The notes under the pieces: model-generated
The model's database searches: none
What the model was told of the DNA's origin: nothing
What the model saw: the letters and a program-made list of their open reading frames with translations, nothing else
Translations under genes and position numbers: made by a program
DNA from: Knufia peltigerae
Lineage: Eukaryota > Ascomycota > Eurotiomycetes > Chaetothyriales > Trichomeriaceae
Length of the DNA: 64,000 bases
Direction of reading: 5' to 3'
Assembly (NCBI GenBank): GCA_030247855.1
Contig: JAPDRN010000012.1
Location: 1 to 64,000 of the forward strand
Shown here: piece by piece, positions 1 to 12,236 of the stretch
Position numbering within the stretch: the first letter of the stretch is position 1
Layout of the letters: every line of letters begins with the position of its first letter

Positions 1-36
1 CCCCCCCCCACCCCCCCCCCCCGCCCGCCCCCCCCA
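1..36. repeat. C-rich homopolymer tract at the left edge
   Basis: The window opens with an almost pure run of C, broken by one A and two G. It is low-complexity DNA in the upstream flank of the first gene. It carries no CCCTAA units, so it is not a fungal telomere array. Length may be affected by sequencing error in homopolymers. Confidence 0.9.
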
Positions 37-595
37 CTAAAAGAGTGTCTTGAGACCAATACAAGGTCTCAACTTGTAAAATAACGACAGACATCGACCG
101 AGGACGCCGCGGATCGCTATGACTTTCCGACCTGACTGTTTGTTAGACTCAGCACGATTCCAATCTCATTCGGCCTTCTATTCTAGCCTTTCAACCTTTC
201 ACCTCTTAGGAGAGGCCTCGAAGGGCGATTGCCCTCGTCTTCGCGTGAGTCCCCACACTACAAGAAAGATCCAGAGGCCTTCAGCGATCAATAACGATAG
301 CGATTTGCCAGCCTTTACCGACCTCGGCATTGAATGAATCACCTAATGAAGCTTTTACTCCTCTTATGCTCGATGAGTCTTGGCTTTTTTTTGGTCACTC
401 ATTCCCCTCATACCCCGTAGGACTTGCCTGTTTTTCCCTTTACATTGCATCCTTCATAGATCAGGAATTGCCTTGCAATCGACTCATTCAGTCTATCACT
501 TCATCATCCTGTTCACGAGCCCATACACAAATAGCATACCTTGTGATTGCGGGCGAGCGGCGACAGAGCCTATCCAGCAGCAAGAAAGAGAGGCC
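37..595. other. Upstream region of the Zn2Cys6 gene, no gene seen
   Basis: Pyrimidine-rich stretches (for example around 150-210 and 400-500) and short open frames with no family resemblance. It probably holds the promoter and 5' leader of the regulator that starts at 596. No further element could be assigned. Confidence 0.5.
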
Positions 596-2884
596 ATGCC
601 AAGCAGTGAGACAAACGAAGCGTTCATGGACGCAGGCAGCATCTCTCCTCGATTGCCTCGCACTCGCGCCCGAGTCGTATGTGTGGCCTGCCATTCTCGC
701 AAAGTAAGCGGCATGTCTCTGGGAAATGGGGGAAGTCTCCATTGACGTTTCGGCTTTCAGGTAAAATGTGACCTGCAGCAGCAGGCTGGAGGAGCTTGTA
801 GTAATTGTCAGCGTCTGGGTCAGCGATGCCGGTAAGCATCTAGGTGGTGTGAGATTTATCCGCTGCGTTGATAAACGACCCGACTGATATGATTGAATCG
901 TCAACAGGACGCGCGAGCTCAACCATCCCATTCCAAGGCTGTCAGCGCGAGGGTTTTTGCGTCACCGTCGATGGGCCGAGATTCGAGAAACATCAAACAA
1001 TGTTCTTCACCGAAAACCCTGTATCAGCAGAGGCGAAGAACAACAGCAACCAGGTAGTGAAAATGCTAATGAGCATAACGATGGCGACGGCGATTGCGAT
1101 AATGACCTAACGCCCTCCAACCTGGCCGACATGAGAGAATCCATCATCCCTTATGCTTCGCGTTCATCACTGAGCCACCCATATCAGACCATAGTGTCAC
1201 GTAAGTTACAGGCCGAATACCTAAAACTATGCGGAGCCCTAGATTTACCACCACCACTCATGCAAGAAGCACTCCAAAGTAATTACTTTGAACATGTCTA
1301 CCGACGCTGTGCGGTGGTTGATCAAGCCCATCTATCACAGCACCTTTCAATTCTCCTAGTTCAAGCTGTTTGCTTAACGGGGGCCTCCATGCGACAAATG
1401 AGTTCTGAGTACTTTTCGACCTGTGAACTCCTTTATATCAAAGTCAAAACTCTACTTATGACCAACCACGAAAAGAATCTACGCATCATTCTACAGTCGC
1501 TGTGTCTGATCTCTTGTTGGAATACGACACCTATGCAGGTTGTCAGCATGGAGAGTGCTTATCATTGGCTCAGCATTGCTACCAGATTGTTATTTCAAGC
1601 TGGTCTACATCGCGAACAAACCTATGAGACTGTTCGGGAACCACGGGTGTTACGCCGGATAGCGTGGTACCTCTATGTAAGTAGTCCGGATGAAGCTTAT
1701 AGGAGACGCTCAGACTATCTGATTTTCTGAAGTTGGATTGTCAGAACCTAGACTGACCTTACGCATACAGACCATGGAAAAGTCGTACTCATGCGGTCTC
1801 GGATTACCCTGCATGATTAGGCCCCATGATTTCCATGTTCGGCCGCTGACGCCTGAGGATTTTGACAAATTCGACGCGAACTCCCAGCTCTTTGTCGAAT
1901 TGACCAAAATTAACTGCCTTAGAGCGAGAATGCTCGAGGTGTACTGGCGAAAAGATGAAAGTGAAGGTGCCGAGGTAGGTTTCATGCGAATCAATCGTTT
2001 TGTCTCGATATTTACACGGAAGATCTAAACTCTCTCTAATCTCATTATATTGAACGCCATATTGATTCATATGAGTGTAGGCCGCGTACGACATTCTACG
2101 CTCAATGCGAGAGTGGATTGATCGGCTTCCGGACCAATTTCGTCTGTACAGTGGCAATAACCCTAAACGACTTTATCAACGAGCAGTCTATGAGCTTCAT
2201 ATTCACTACTTTGTGGTCATCGCCACGTTCTTTCACCTCTGTGGCTGGGCCGTGCGTACTTCTATCACTAACCCTGCAGTGTTGGTCGCTTCCTCCTGTA
2301 TGGCTAGGCTCTACGAAGAGATACTTTATCGTGAGGAGATCGGACTCTTTCTACCTATTCATAATTGGTATATTTCGATCGCATCTCTGCCACAAATTCA
2401 CGCGCTATCCGGAAGTCACTATGCAGACGATACGGCTGAAGAAGAATTGGATATCCTGCGTCGAGGACTGCAAGCCATGGCGATTAAGTGGCCTCAAGCA
2501 AACAATCTACAAATCAGTCTAGATCGTCTCTATGAAAGGAGAGTGTCAAATCGCCATCCAAATCAGACCGTAGTCCCTAACGACAAGGATCTAACCGGTT
2601 GCTCAGAGTACACTCGCGATGAAATCGACGGCACTGTCCTGAACAGATTGGTCTGTGATTTGTTCCCTTTCCCCACGTCCATGTGCCCCAGAATGGACAT
2701 CATTGACGCGATCGAATCGATGAACCCAGGCCACGAGGGTTCAACAGAGACCACAGTTCCTGCCGCCTGGGACAAAGAATATCAATTCGACTGGACCTTG
2801 AACCTATTCGACCCCGAAAGTCTTACAGACGGATATGTGCCTTCAACAAGCATGCAAACTTTCGGTGAAGGTCTGTCCTTCTGA
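596..2884 (+). CDS. Zn2Cys6 fungal transcription factor
   Basis: Five exons join in phase: 596-703, 761-831, 908-1676, 1771-1974 and 2081-2884, giving about 651 residues. The N-terminus holds a complete binuclear zinc cluster with spacing C-x2-C-x6-C-x9-C-x2-C-x6-C (about residues 29-60). Introns 1 and 2 fall within and just after the cluster, so the motif appears only after splicing. The middle region (about 200-420) matches the fungal-specific transcription factor domain, including an RRIAWYLYTMEKS stretch created by the third splice and a GLGLPCMIRPHDF segment. Such proteins act in the nucleus, usually binding CGG-containing sites as dimers. The target is unknown. It lies about 1.6 kb upstream of an arylsulfatase and a sugar transporter on the same strand, which it could control; that is inference. 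The start is the in-frame ATG closest to the cluster. Confidence 0.9.
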
Positions 2885-4464
2885 GATGATGAGCGTGATG
2901 GAAGAGGACTTGAGATCTATGACGAATCTAGACAGACAGCATTTATCTCCCCATCTGCGTTGATTAAGATGGTTGAGAGCGAGATAGCAAATCTTCCTGA
3001 CTTTCTTCTCTCGATCCAGGAAACACGGTTCTCGTTACACCTTGCCAGCAAGAGGTAAAGAGCTGGTGAACGACGGGTGGGGAGGAGAGACGCAGTTCGC
3101 AGAGTGTCCGGGAGAGCCCTTGGTCCTCAATCCCTAATAGCCTCTCGTTGCATTTCTTCTGCCTCCCCATACTACCCCGGATCTGTCGCCGAGCCAGGGC
3201 AGGGTATTCATGCTCGCGTGCTGCTCGCCCCATGTCGGGGCTCTCGCTTACCGCAGAGCAAAGAGTAGAGATTCACTTTGTCCTCTGCAGCTCGGTAAGC
3301 CCTTCGGTAAGCCTGCTCGGTACCCGTGCCGAGTTCTGTGCCGGTATCCGAGGACATTCGAACCATTTACTGTGCGGAGGTGGACTAGCGCAATGTCCGC
3401 ATCCTCAAAACGTTTTCCACCCAGTTACCATCTTGAGCAAGCGCCAGTTGTCCACTCTGTGCTCGCAGTGCAGGTAGCAAAGGCAAAGAATCACTGTCTA
3501 GAAGGTGCGGCACATGCTCGCTCACGAGAAGTAACAGGCATACCACGTGCAAAAGTCCAGCTTCCAGCAACAACTCTACTTCTACCGCCTACTATACTTC
3601 TCTTCTTCTTTTTACCCTGAGTCGGCCAACGTCCCACAACTTGGCCCCCGAGTCCCCAGTTGTTGGTGGTACAAAAGTTCTGTACGAGTGTCGACAGCGC
3701 AAATTTCACTGCTACACCTCTCCCCGACGACGAGGCCTTGACGGCAGCGTCTTGCAATGACAACAAGAATATAAAGCTGGGTTTGTGGATTCATGTGCTT
3801 CATTGGGATGGTAGTCGGGGAAATGTATGAACGGAGTTCATGGTGGCTTACACTTGGTGGTGGGAATAGCACGAATTTTGGACTTGAAGTAGACAGAACT
3901 TATGATATGTATAAAGGGATCCTTGGAAATATCACCTGATGTGACGATACCTTCGTTAGACTGCATTACTGTGACCTATGATTGGTACCTATTACTCTCT
4001 GGAACATGATGACTACCTGAACCCCTCAGCGCACTTTTGTGAGGATCACCATATAGATTTTGAAAATACGGAGGCGTCTCCGCTCAAGGTCACAACCAGC
4101 CCAGCCAAGCCGCTGGGAAAGTCGCTTCCGAATCCAATTAGTTACCCCTGGTCAACTTAGAGTCCTTACCGGTCAACTTGTGAAAGCATTGAAGCTTGCC
4201 GTCGGCATTGCTCGGCGAGACCTTCGGGATGCGGCATTGCATGAAGAGGAAATATAGAGTCGCGCGCATCAGATCCAAGCTCCATATTCAACGTCTATGT
4301 GGAGAATCTGGAAAAATGGAGCACGTTGGACAATGGGTAAGTCGGCGGCTCAAGATTCGGTCGTGAACTCACTACATATGAAAGGGCGACGTCCTCCTCT
4401 GACGGTTGCAAGCAGCTCTTCCATTCCCAAGGGAACCATATGACCAAATCAATTTGAGAAAAAT
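2885..4464. other. Intergenic region, no gene seen
   Basis: About 1.6 kb between the regulator and the sulfatase. Open frames on both strands are short, overlapping and without recognisable motifs, and no splice-joined coding chain could be built. The right part should hold the sulfatase promoter. No tRNA-like or transposon-like structure was recognised. Confidence 0.5.
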
Positions 4465-6091
4465 ATGCATTTCTTCAAGTCTCTGATAGTGGGCGGGGCA
4501 TCGATATGGACGGCTGCTTCTGCTGTGGCATCAACTAAGCCCAACATCCTCTTCATCTTGACGGATGATCAAGACTGGCACATGGAATCAATTGTATGCC
4601 AAAAGCCCATCTATGACACCGAGGAAGATTATAGTGGACTAATGCGGGAGATAGCAACATATGCCTCTTCTACAAAAGTACATACTCAACGAAGGGACTC
4701 TGTACAGCAATCACTTCTGCACCGTGGCGCTCTGTTGCCCATCACGCGTGACTCTGTGGACAGGAAGAGCGGCCCACAACACAAATGTGACAGATGTATT
4801 TCCTCCGTACGGTACGTCAAGGACATGATTCAGTTTTACACCATCCAAAGCTTACGCCGAGACAACTCAGGTGGATGGCCAAAGATCTTGAGGGAGGGCA
4901 TCAACGACGACTACCTACCGCTGTGGATGCAGAATGCAGGCTACAACACCTACTATACCGGGAAACTCTGGAACCACCATCATATCGACAACTACGACAA
5001 GCCACGAGCCAGAGGCTTCAACGGCAGTGATTTCCTCCTTGACCCGTACACGTACGAATACTACCATTCCCGAATGTCCCGGAACAACGAACGCCCCGTC
5101 AGCTACGAAGGACAGTACAGCCCGGATGTGATAGCACAGAAAGCCTACGGGTTCCTGAATGAAGCCATGCAGCACAAAGAGCCCTGGATGTTGACGGTTG
5201 CACCGGTTGCGTCGCATGGCAATGTCCGCTTGGAAGGTGGATGGGAGATCAGCGCCCCGAGGTATGCTAAACGGCACGAGCATCTCTTCAAGGACTACAA
5301 AATACCACGCGACAAGAACTTCAATCCTGAAAAGGTAAGCGGATGATGAGCGACCACTACCTGACATGCTAATGTCCTGCCGACAGCAAGGAGGGGTCTC
5401 CTGGGTTAAGAACTTGCCACTCTTGAACGATACCGTGATCGCCTATAACGATGAGTACCAGCGTGCACGCCTGCGGTCTTTGCAGCCCGTGGACGAGATG
5501 ATTGAGAATTTGGTCAAGATGCTGGAGGCAAAAGGAGTTCTGGACAATACCTACATATTCTACACAACAGACAACGGATATCACATCTCGCAACATCGTA
5601 GGTCATCTTAACCTGGATTCGATAACGAGCAGTGGCTAACCGAAGCAAAAAAAAAGGTCTGCACCCTGGGAAAGAATGTGGCTACGACACCGACATCCAT
5701 ATCCCGCTGGCTGTCAGAGGGCCAGGGGTCGCAGCTGGCCGAGTGACCAAGGCCGTAACGTCGCACACAGACCTGTCTCCTACCATCCTCCAACTGGCGG
5801 GACAGTCACGCGAGGACTTCGATGGGCGTCCAATCCCTCTCTCTGCAGATGAGACTGCACAAGATACTTCAAACTGGGAACATGTCAACATCGAGTTCTG
5901 GGGTCGGGCTGTCCCAGAGGGGACTATGGGCAAGTACACTGATGACTACAATCCTGAGTGGGGCTTCGAAGGGGCGATCAGGAACAACACCTATAAAGGC
6001 CTCCGCTTGATAGGTGACGGGTATAGTCTCTACTACTCTGTCCACTGTACTGGAGAACACGAGTTCTATGACTCCATCGTAAGCTCTCCCA

Positions 6092-6124
<33 letters not shown>

Positions 6125-6574
6125 TTTCCGCCGGATCCCGTCCACCCACAGATGCTGATCCAGATTCCATAGAATGATCCCGGGCAGCTTGTGAACCTCT
6201 TCGACGATCGAGACGTATCTGCGGCATACTCTCTCCGAGGTCGTCCATTTGACGAGATCATTCATCGCCTGGACGCCTTGATGATGGTGCTCAAATCGTG
6301 CAAGAGCGAGAGCTGCCTCAAGCCTTGGGACGCGCTGCACTCCCGCGGAAATGTGGCTACCTTGAAGGATGCATTGCACCCCGACTTTGATGCCTTCTAC
6401 AAGGCCCAACCAAAGGTTGCTTTCACATCTTGCGAGCTGGGATATATTCGCGAAGCCGAAGGTCCACAGGATGCCAATGTCCTCGGAAGCGCAGCAACGC
6501 GGCTCGAATTGAGGGAGCAACAAGCCTCGGGGCAAAGTTTTGGTTACAAAGGCCACTGGAGTCACTGGACCTGA
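4465..6574 (+). CDS. Secreted arylsulfatase (sulfatase family)
   Basis: Six exons: 4465-4593, 4655-4811, 4871-5334, 5387-5597, 5657-6078 and 6173-6574, about 594 residues, normal for fungal arylsulfatases. Residues 1-22 look like a secretion signal. The metal-binding TDDQD follows at 33-37. The formylglycine motif C-C-P-S-R is at 70-74, in the second exon, with Cys70 as the expected modified residue. Further family signatures are GYNTYYTGKLWN, GSDFLLDPYTY and TTDNGYHISQHR, the last holding the second Asp-Asn metal pair and spanning the fourth splice. The enzyme should hydrolyse sulfate esters outside the cell, releasing sulfate as a sulfur source. Read without splicing the gene looks broken, because the catalytic motif lies in another frame from the first ORF; the introns resolve this. 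Intron 5 carries a CT microsatellite. The exact substrate (phenol, choline or other sulfate) cannot be told. Confidence 0.92.
6092..6125. repeat. (CT)n microsatellite in sulfatase intron 5
   Basis: A near-perfect CT dinucleotide run just after the donor of the last intron (6079-6172). It lengthens the polypyrimidine content of that intron and is likely to vary in length between strains. On the opposite strand it produces a spurious Arg-Glu repeat ORF. Confidence 0.9.
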
Positions 6575-7568
6575 GTGTATCCGGACCACTTCGCGGTGAA
6601 AACACAATTGGGATTGTGCTCCGGACTCAAGCAGGAGGTACCTTTGAGGAAATCGTCTGCTCGTCAAAGCAACATGGAGTCATCTGAGGGCGGCGAGACT
6701 GAGAGCCAGCTATACGCGGACCGAGAGAAGCTTGTAGCAGCTGTTTGGTTATCAGAGCAATAAAAAAAGAGGGGACTTGGTAAATAGTTTGTCCACATTC
6801 TCTGGACGAGCGGAAACGATGGCTATCAGGGACGGAAGAAAGTGCCAGAACGGAAATCTGCATTGTGTGCTTAACAAGACAATCCTGCGATTTATCCAGC
6901 TTGGGAAATTCTTCATCTACTGTACTCCGTATAATCTAAGCATTTACCGTTCCACCACAGGAGAGAAAAGCCTACGTGCCTCCTGGCCTCGTTACAGTTC
7001 TACGAAATTACTCCAGGCTCGCCAAAAGCGGCGCCATTAGCAGTCCGTGTTCGGCGGTAAGGCCTTCCCTGCGCATGCTTTTGACTGTTAACGCTTCTCG
7101 TCATTAATCAAGTACCACCTACAGTAATGTTCGATTCAAAATGTTGAACGGTTTTTGAGTGATTCAAAAACAGTGTCGATGATTCTAATTGAGAGCCTCA
7201 TACAAAGCCTCCCTCACTCACCCTGAGTCGGGATTGTGCTCCGGACGCGTCAATCAGCCGTTGGGGAGACGTCAAATAATCTTGGGTGTCCCCCCCCTTG
7301 CGGCTTGATATACACGCGTAACGTGGGACACCAGCTTGAGTACACGTTGTACTCTTGTATTTGAAGGGCTGACAGAAACCAACACTCCTTTCCAAGAAGC
7401 ATGACTTTTATACTCAGAGAGAGCATCGTTGCCGTATCAGAACTTGGATCCCATAGCACACTGAGACCTCCTGCGATCCCGGACGCGATCGTTACAACGT
7501 AGAGTTCACAAGCACCAGCTACTACTACTTCTCCCATCCCCCACAAACCTCATATACACTTTGATGTG
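6575..7568. other. Intergenic region, no gene seen
   Basis: About 1 kb between the sulfatase stop and the transporter start, on the same strand. It should hold the sulfatase 3' end and the transporter promoter. No coding chain, RNA gene or repeat was recognised. Confidence 0.5.
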
Positions 7569-9540
7569 ATGCAGAGAAGCGCATCATGGAGCGGGACGCC
7601 TTCGATCAAAGGCTCTACCGAGTCTATGCGCATGATTCTGCTCACCTTCTCCCTGATCGGACTGCAGTATGTCACCGTCGTGTGCGAGTACGTCCCGTGG
7701 ACATGATACTGACGAGGGTGCGCAGGTTCACATGGGGCACTGAAATGACATGTAAGTCCCGGCTCATTCGACGAGCACCTACGTTTTGCGCGACACGAAA
7801 CTGACTTGCCCGCTGAAGACGGCACGCCGTACCTCCTCCAACTCGGTCTCACAAAGTCCAAGACAAGCCTCGTCTGGATTGCAGGCCCCCTCTCGGGCCT
7901 GCTGATGCAGCCTGTCGTCGGCGCATACGCGGACAGGTCGACGTCGAAATACGGCCGACGCAGACCTTACATGGCCGTTGGCGCAGCCATAACCGGACTC
8001 GGCCTGCTCCTCCTGGGATGGACGAGCGAAGTGGTGGGGCTGTTCACGCCGGAGGGACAAGCTCACAAAGACATCACCATCGTTCTGGCGGTGTTGTGTA
8101 TATATGCCCTGGACTTCAGCGTCAACGCCGTACAAGCGTGCTGTCGCAGTCTCATCGTCGATACACTGCCCATCTCTCAACAACAGGCTGGGAGCGCGTG
8201 GGCGAGTAGGCTCACGGCCGCAGGACATCTGTTGGGGTACTTCATCGGCACGTTTGACCTCGTGGGCATTCTGCCCAACTGGGCGGGAGGCGACACCCAG
8301 TTCAAGAAGATGTGCGTCATTTCCGCAATGGCACTTTGGATATGTACTGGTGTAACATCTTGGGCTGTGTCGGAGCGAGTCAGAATAGGGGGTGAAGATG
8401 ACGTGGTGGGTGTCAAGGAGGTTCTGTCCAATTTGTGGTACAGGACGATCCATTTACCCAGACGAATTCAAGGCATCTGTAACGTTCAGTTCTGGGTGTG
8501 GATTGGATGGTGAGTCTACGTCGCTCTTCCCATCTACATTTTTCACCTTTAAGAGTTACGAGAAACTTGAGGCCCCCTAGTGTATCTATGCGAGGGCCAT
8601 GCTTGCAATTCAATTTGAGCTAATACAAGGCTGGCCACACAGGTTTCCCTTCCTTTTCTACTCTTCCACGTTCGTCGGAGAAATCTACTACCGCTACGAT
8701 CGTCCTTCCACCACAACAAGCCCGACAGATGAACACGATGCACTGGGGAACATCGGACGCCTCGGGAGCATGGCACTCGTAATCTTCTCCCTCATCACGT
8801 TCGGCTCGTCGGTCCTGTTGCCCTACGTTGTTCGATCTCCCGAGGAAGTGGACGAGAAGTTCACACCTCGTCCGCCCGCGTCGCTCGGCAGGACCGTCCA
8901 AACCATTCTGTTCAAGGCCTACCAGTGGCAGCCCGATTTGACGAGCGCGTGGATGTATTCGAACGTGATCTTCGCCCTGATCACGATCACCGCCCCGTGG
9001 ATCCGCAGCCTTCACGCCGCTACCGCCCTGGTTGCGAGCTGCGGTGTACCTTGGGCCGTCTCGTGCTGGGCCCCGTTTGGTTTGCTGGGCATCGAGATCA
9101 ACAAGGCCTCTCCTTCCCGCCATGTCGATGTCCGCGGAAGCAGTGCCCCCGGGTACACTGCCGTACGAGGAAGTGTGGACGAGGGAGACTTGGATGATGA
9201 TGTTGAGATGAGTGAGCAGGGCCGAAGTGGGGTGCTGAGGCTCAACCATCCCGACGATCACGGTGCCCATTCGAGTACCGGGGAGCTCGCGGGTATCTAC
9301 CTCGGCGTGTTGAATGTTTACACGACGTTGCCGCAGTTTGTCGGGACATTCATCAGTTGGATTGTCTTTTCGGTTCTGGAGCCGGGCAAGAACGACCATA
9401 CAGAAGACGATCCGGAACACCATCGGTGGTTGAACCTGAAGGACAATGCGCCCAACGCGATCGCGGTCTGCATGTTTATCGGAGCGTGTTGCTCTCTAGG
9501 GGCTGCCGAGTCAGCGAGGCGGTTGAGGAAACTGGAATAG
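7569..9540 (+). CDS. Sucrose/alpha-glucoside-type sugar:proton symporter (GPH/MFS)
   Basis: Four exons: 7569-7666, 7726-7751 (a 26-base micro-exon), 7819-8509 and 8643-9540, about 570 residues. The micro-exon supplies FTWGTEMT, which joins to YGTPYLLQLGL and LVWIAGPLSGLLMQP to form the start of the transporter fold. The cytoplasmic loop signature ADRSTSKYGRRRPY follows at about 80-92. After exon 3, FWVWIGW joins PFLFYSSTFVGEIYY across the third intron. About 12 hydrophobic segments are present, with a long acidic hydrophilic loop (near residues 430-470) before the last helices. This is the architecture of fungal relatives of plant sucrose carriers and fission yeast Sut1, plasma-membrane symporters for sucrose or maltose. 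The substrate is inferred from family only. The ATG at 7569 is the first in frame with the spliced reading and gives a short cytosolic N-terminus. Confidence 0.88.
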
Positions 9541-10344
9541 AACCCTAGTCCATTGATTGGCTGATATACCAGTAGAATTGTAATATATGTGTACATGTCA
9601 TGAAATATATAACCAGCGATTGACGTTCATGCACGACGAAGCAACTACATAATTCTCATTCGAAAAGCACAATAGGGGCGTTGGCTCTTGTCGAACGGCA
9701 GGGGTTCGTTGTTCTCAACCTGTGGGGTTCATCAGGATTGTCTCCAGGCACAGCCTTGTATATCAGTCTCTATGCATTCGGCCTTGTGAAGATGTTATTG
9801 GAGTCTGGGTCAGAACATCTACGCGCACGCTTGGGGATCTGGCTGTCAGCAGAACATCTTGATGGGGGATTTTGGACCTGAGGAACGTTCCCGCGGCCGA
9901 GGCTGGCGACGCCAGCAATATTCACGATAGAAAACAAAAAGACAGAAACTGCAACCAGGGTTCACCCCAAGTCCGCATCCACCAAAAATGCATCGAGAAG
10001 AATCTCGAGCAACCCATTAAATTCGGGCACTTCAATTTGTGATGAGGAATTTTGTCTTTTTCATTCATGCACATAGTAACCGTGTGCGCGTGTGCTCGTG
10101 TTTTCGAGCAGTGACCTCTGTAAATACCTCTTGACGTGCAAATGGCATTTTGCTGGTCAATTTAGCCATCTATGGTTCTCCGGACATTGACATTGTGTCT
10201 CGGGGATGGACACGAGGCGATCAAAATCTGATCGCTCAACCTTGCATCTACCGCGTTCGAGAAGCTAAGGTTATGGTCCTGCTTTTCTCCATCATCTTTT
10301 GCACCTGTTTCTTTTCCAGAAGTCGACGAGAAAGGACGGACGAT
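9541..10344. other. Intergenic region between convergent genes
   Basis: About 0.8 kb between the 3' ends of the transporter (plus) and RPL33 (minus). It should contain both polyadenylation regions. Short open frames at 9681-9881 and 10150-10536 show no motif; the second overlaps RPL33 antisense. Nothing else was recognised. Confidence 0.5.
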
Positions 10345-10846
10345 TTATATCGAGCTGGGGTAGAGCATGATTCTGACGGAAGCACCGAAGCTCTTGGGAG
10401 GGAGGTTGTGTCGGAACTTGGCTCGGACGAGACCGTTGTTGCCGTGAGGGCGGGTGACCTTGCCCCAGATCACTCGGATCTTGCTACCTTGTCGTTCTTT
10501 CGAGGCTCGGTAGACGAAGGCGATGCGCTTTCCTAGGTAGAACCTGTGCAACGAAGTTTGTTAGCAGGAGAGCTTTCCCCGGGTGCGCGCGAATCTTCAA
10601 CACCAGATCCTCCTGTTGCTGGAAAGGATTCGTGACTCACTTGGCGGCATTGGTGTCCTCGACGCCCTCAATCTTCACCAGGGAGACATTGGGGTTGGTG
10701 TTGCGCTTGCCACGCTGGTAGGACAAGTGCTTGCCCTTGACGTATACTGTGATCGAAGAAATGTTAGTCTCGACGCTCAATCAAGTGTGAGCGCTTCGCT
10801 CTTCGAAAGGGAAAGGCTTACATCTGTGGTTGGTGCTGGAAGACAT
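10345..10846 (-). CDS. RPL33: 60S ribosomal protein eL33 (L35Ae)
   Basis: Three exons on the minus strand: 10822-10846 (25 bases), 10641-10746 and 10345-10543, giving 109 residues, the usual eL33 length. The spliced product starts [20 protein letters not shown] and contains [16 protein letters not shown] and [20 protein letters not shown] at the C-terminus, all hallmark eL33 sequence. It is a structural protein of the large ribosomal subunit in the cytoplasm. The tiny first exon is typical of fungal ribosomal protein genes. It is divergent from the glucose-6-phosphate dehydrogenase gene, about 1.4 kb away. Confidence 0.97.
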
Positions 10847-12236
10847 CTCGTCGATTTTGTCGTGTCGAGGACTGGTCGTCGGTGATGATGGAGGGAGATG
10901 GTTGTCGTCGGTGTTTGTGTCGTCAAAATCCTACAAATTGAGTTGTGACCGCAGTTGCGAATTTTGGGATGGGATGTGTGGACTAAGCCCGAATGGGGAG
11001 TAGAGTGCCAAGATCAGATCTTTGCATCTGTGTCACGTGCAGGGCGGCCGGGAAGAACTTTTGACAAACCCCCGGTGGTCACGGTATCAACAAGTCTCAA
11101 GTATCCGCTTGGTCATGAAGGAAGGCCGGCCTCACCACAAGCCAGAAGAGTCATTATTCTCTAGGCCTGCCCATTGAGGACCGAATGCTTTTGCATTGTT
11201 CGACGTCGACAGCCCAACACCAGCTTCATTTCACGTCCGTACCATTGTAGGAATCTAGGTACACCGTACGAGTACCGACCTACCTAGGTACCTATTGTAG
11301 GTGCGCTTGGGCGGGCGGGGAGCGGCGGTCTACCGGAGTTCATCCTCCGACCGTCATGGAAGGACACCAAGAATTATAGCCTAATTACTACTCCGTAGGT
11401 AGCCTGGAAATTCAACACTTCAACACACCGCTGCCGCCCGGACTTAAGAACGTGCATGCCGCGTGAAGAGAGACGCCTTGCGCCAGGAGCAGAAATTGTC
11501 CACAGAAAGAGGAATGTGTGCAGCTTACGAGCCCCTCTATCACACTCGACCTTGCGAATTCCTAGAACAGTAAGCCGTGACAGATGCAAGGAGCGGGCGA
11601 TTACATAACATGGCGAGGTTGACGAAGCAGCATGTGGACAGAATGAGCAAGGTCTGAACAAAAGGGAAGCCCTCTGCATCCTAGGCGGCACGTAGAGCCG
11701 ACGATTCCGCCTGGGAGATAGAATGATCCTGCATCGGAAGACGCGCTTCCAGTAGGCCTGGGGCTGACTTGCCTAGGCCGGACTTACCGATTAGTGACGA
11801 CAATTTGAGCGCACAGTAAAAAAAAGTGTTGATATAGGCTTGATAAGCGTACCTGGGAGGTACGAGTGTATGCCACCCACGAGCGTCCGCTGCGATTTTC
11901 CCTTTCCATTGTGACAACTGCATCTCGACGTCTGATTGTCGGTTGGTGACAGCATCAAAACCTGTTTGGCGTCAGAACGAACCCAGCTCTCCGTTTCAAC
12001 TGGCCATTGTTCAGATCATTCCCAGCTTGTTGTTTCGGTAGCTCTCACAAAGCATATTACCTGCCCCACCAGCCTCAGTGTTCCGCGGGCCATCGAATCG
12101 AGCCCGCAGTTCACTAACATAATTATTTCCGCTTTGTCATTCCATGCCCATCAAATTCAAGAACGACAACACCTCAATCCCAATCTTGTCCTTTCCTGAA
12201 CCTCAGACCGAGCCCGTTCGCCCCTTGAATACCACA
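10847..12236. other. Divergent promoter region, RPL33 / G6PD
   Basis: About 1.4 kb separating two divergently transcribed housekeeping genes. It contains a palindromic TACCTAGGTACCT element at 11281-11293 and a TACTCCGTA element at 11389-11397, both part of recurrent intergenic families in this window. No coding chain was found. Confidence 0.55.

Noticed and set aside
1..36. Telomere at the left edge
   Set aside because: The tract is C-rich but contains no CCCTAA/TTAGGG units, and a normal gene follows at once.
5978..6667. 229-codon minus-strand ORF with Arg-Glu repeats
   Set aside because: It is antisense to the sulfatase exons and its repeat part is the translation of the intronic CT microsatellite.
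7779..9423. Long minus-strand ORFs (224 and 267 codons) across the transporter gene
   Set aside because: They mirror a well-supported plus-strand gene with strong motifs and have no family resemblance.
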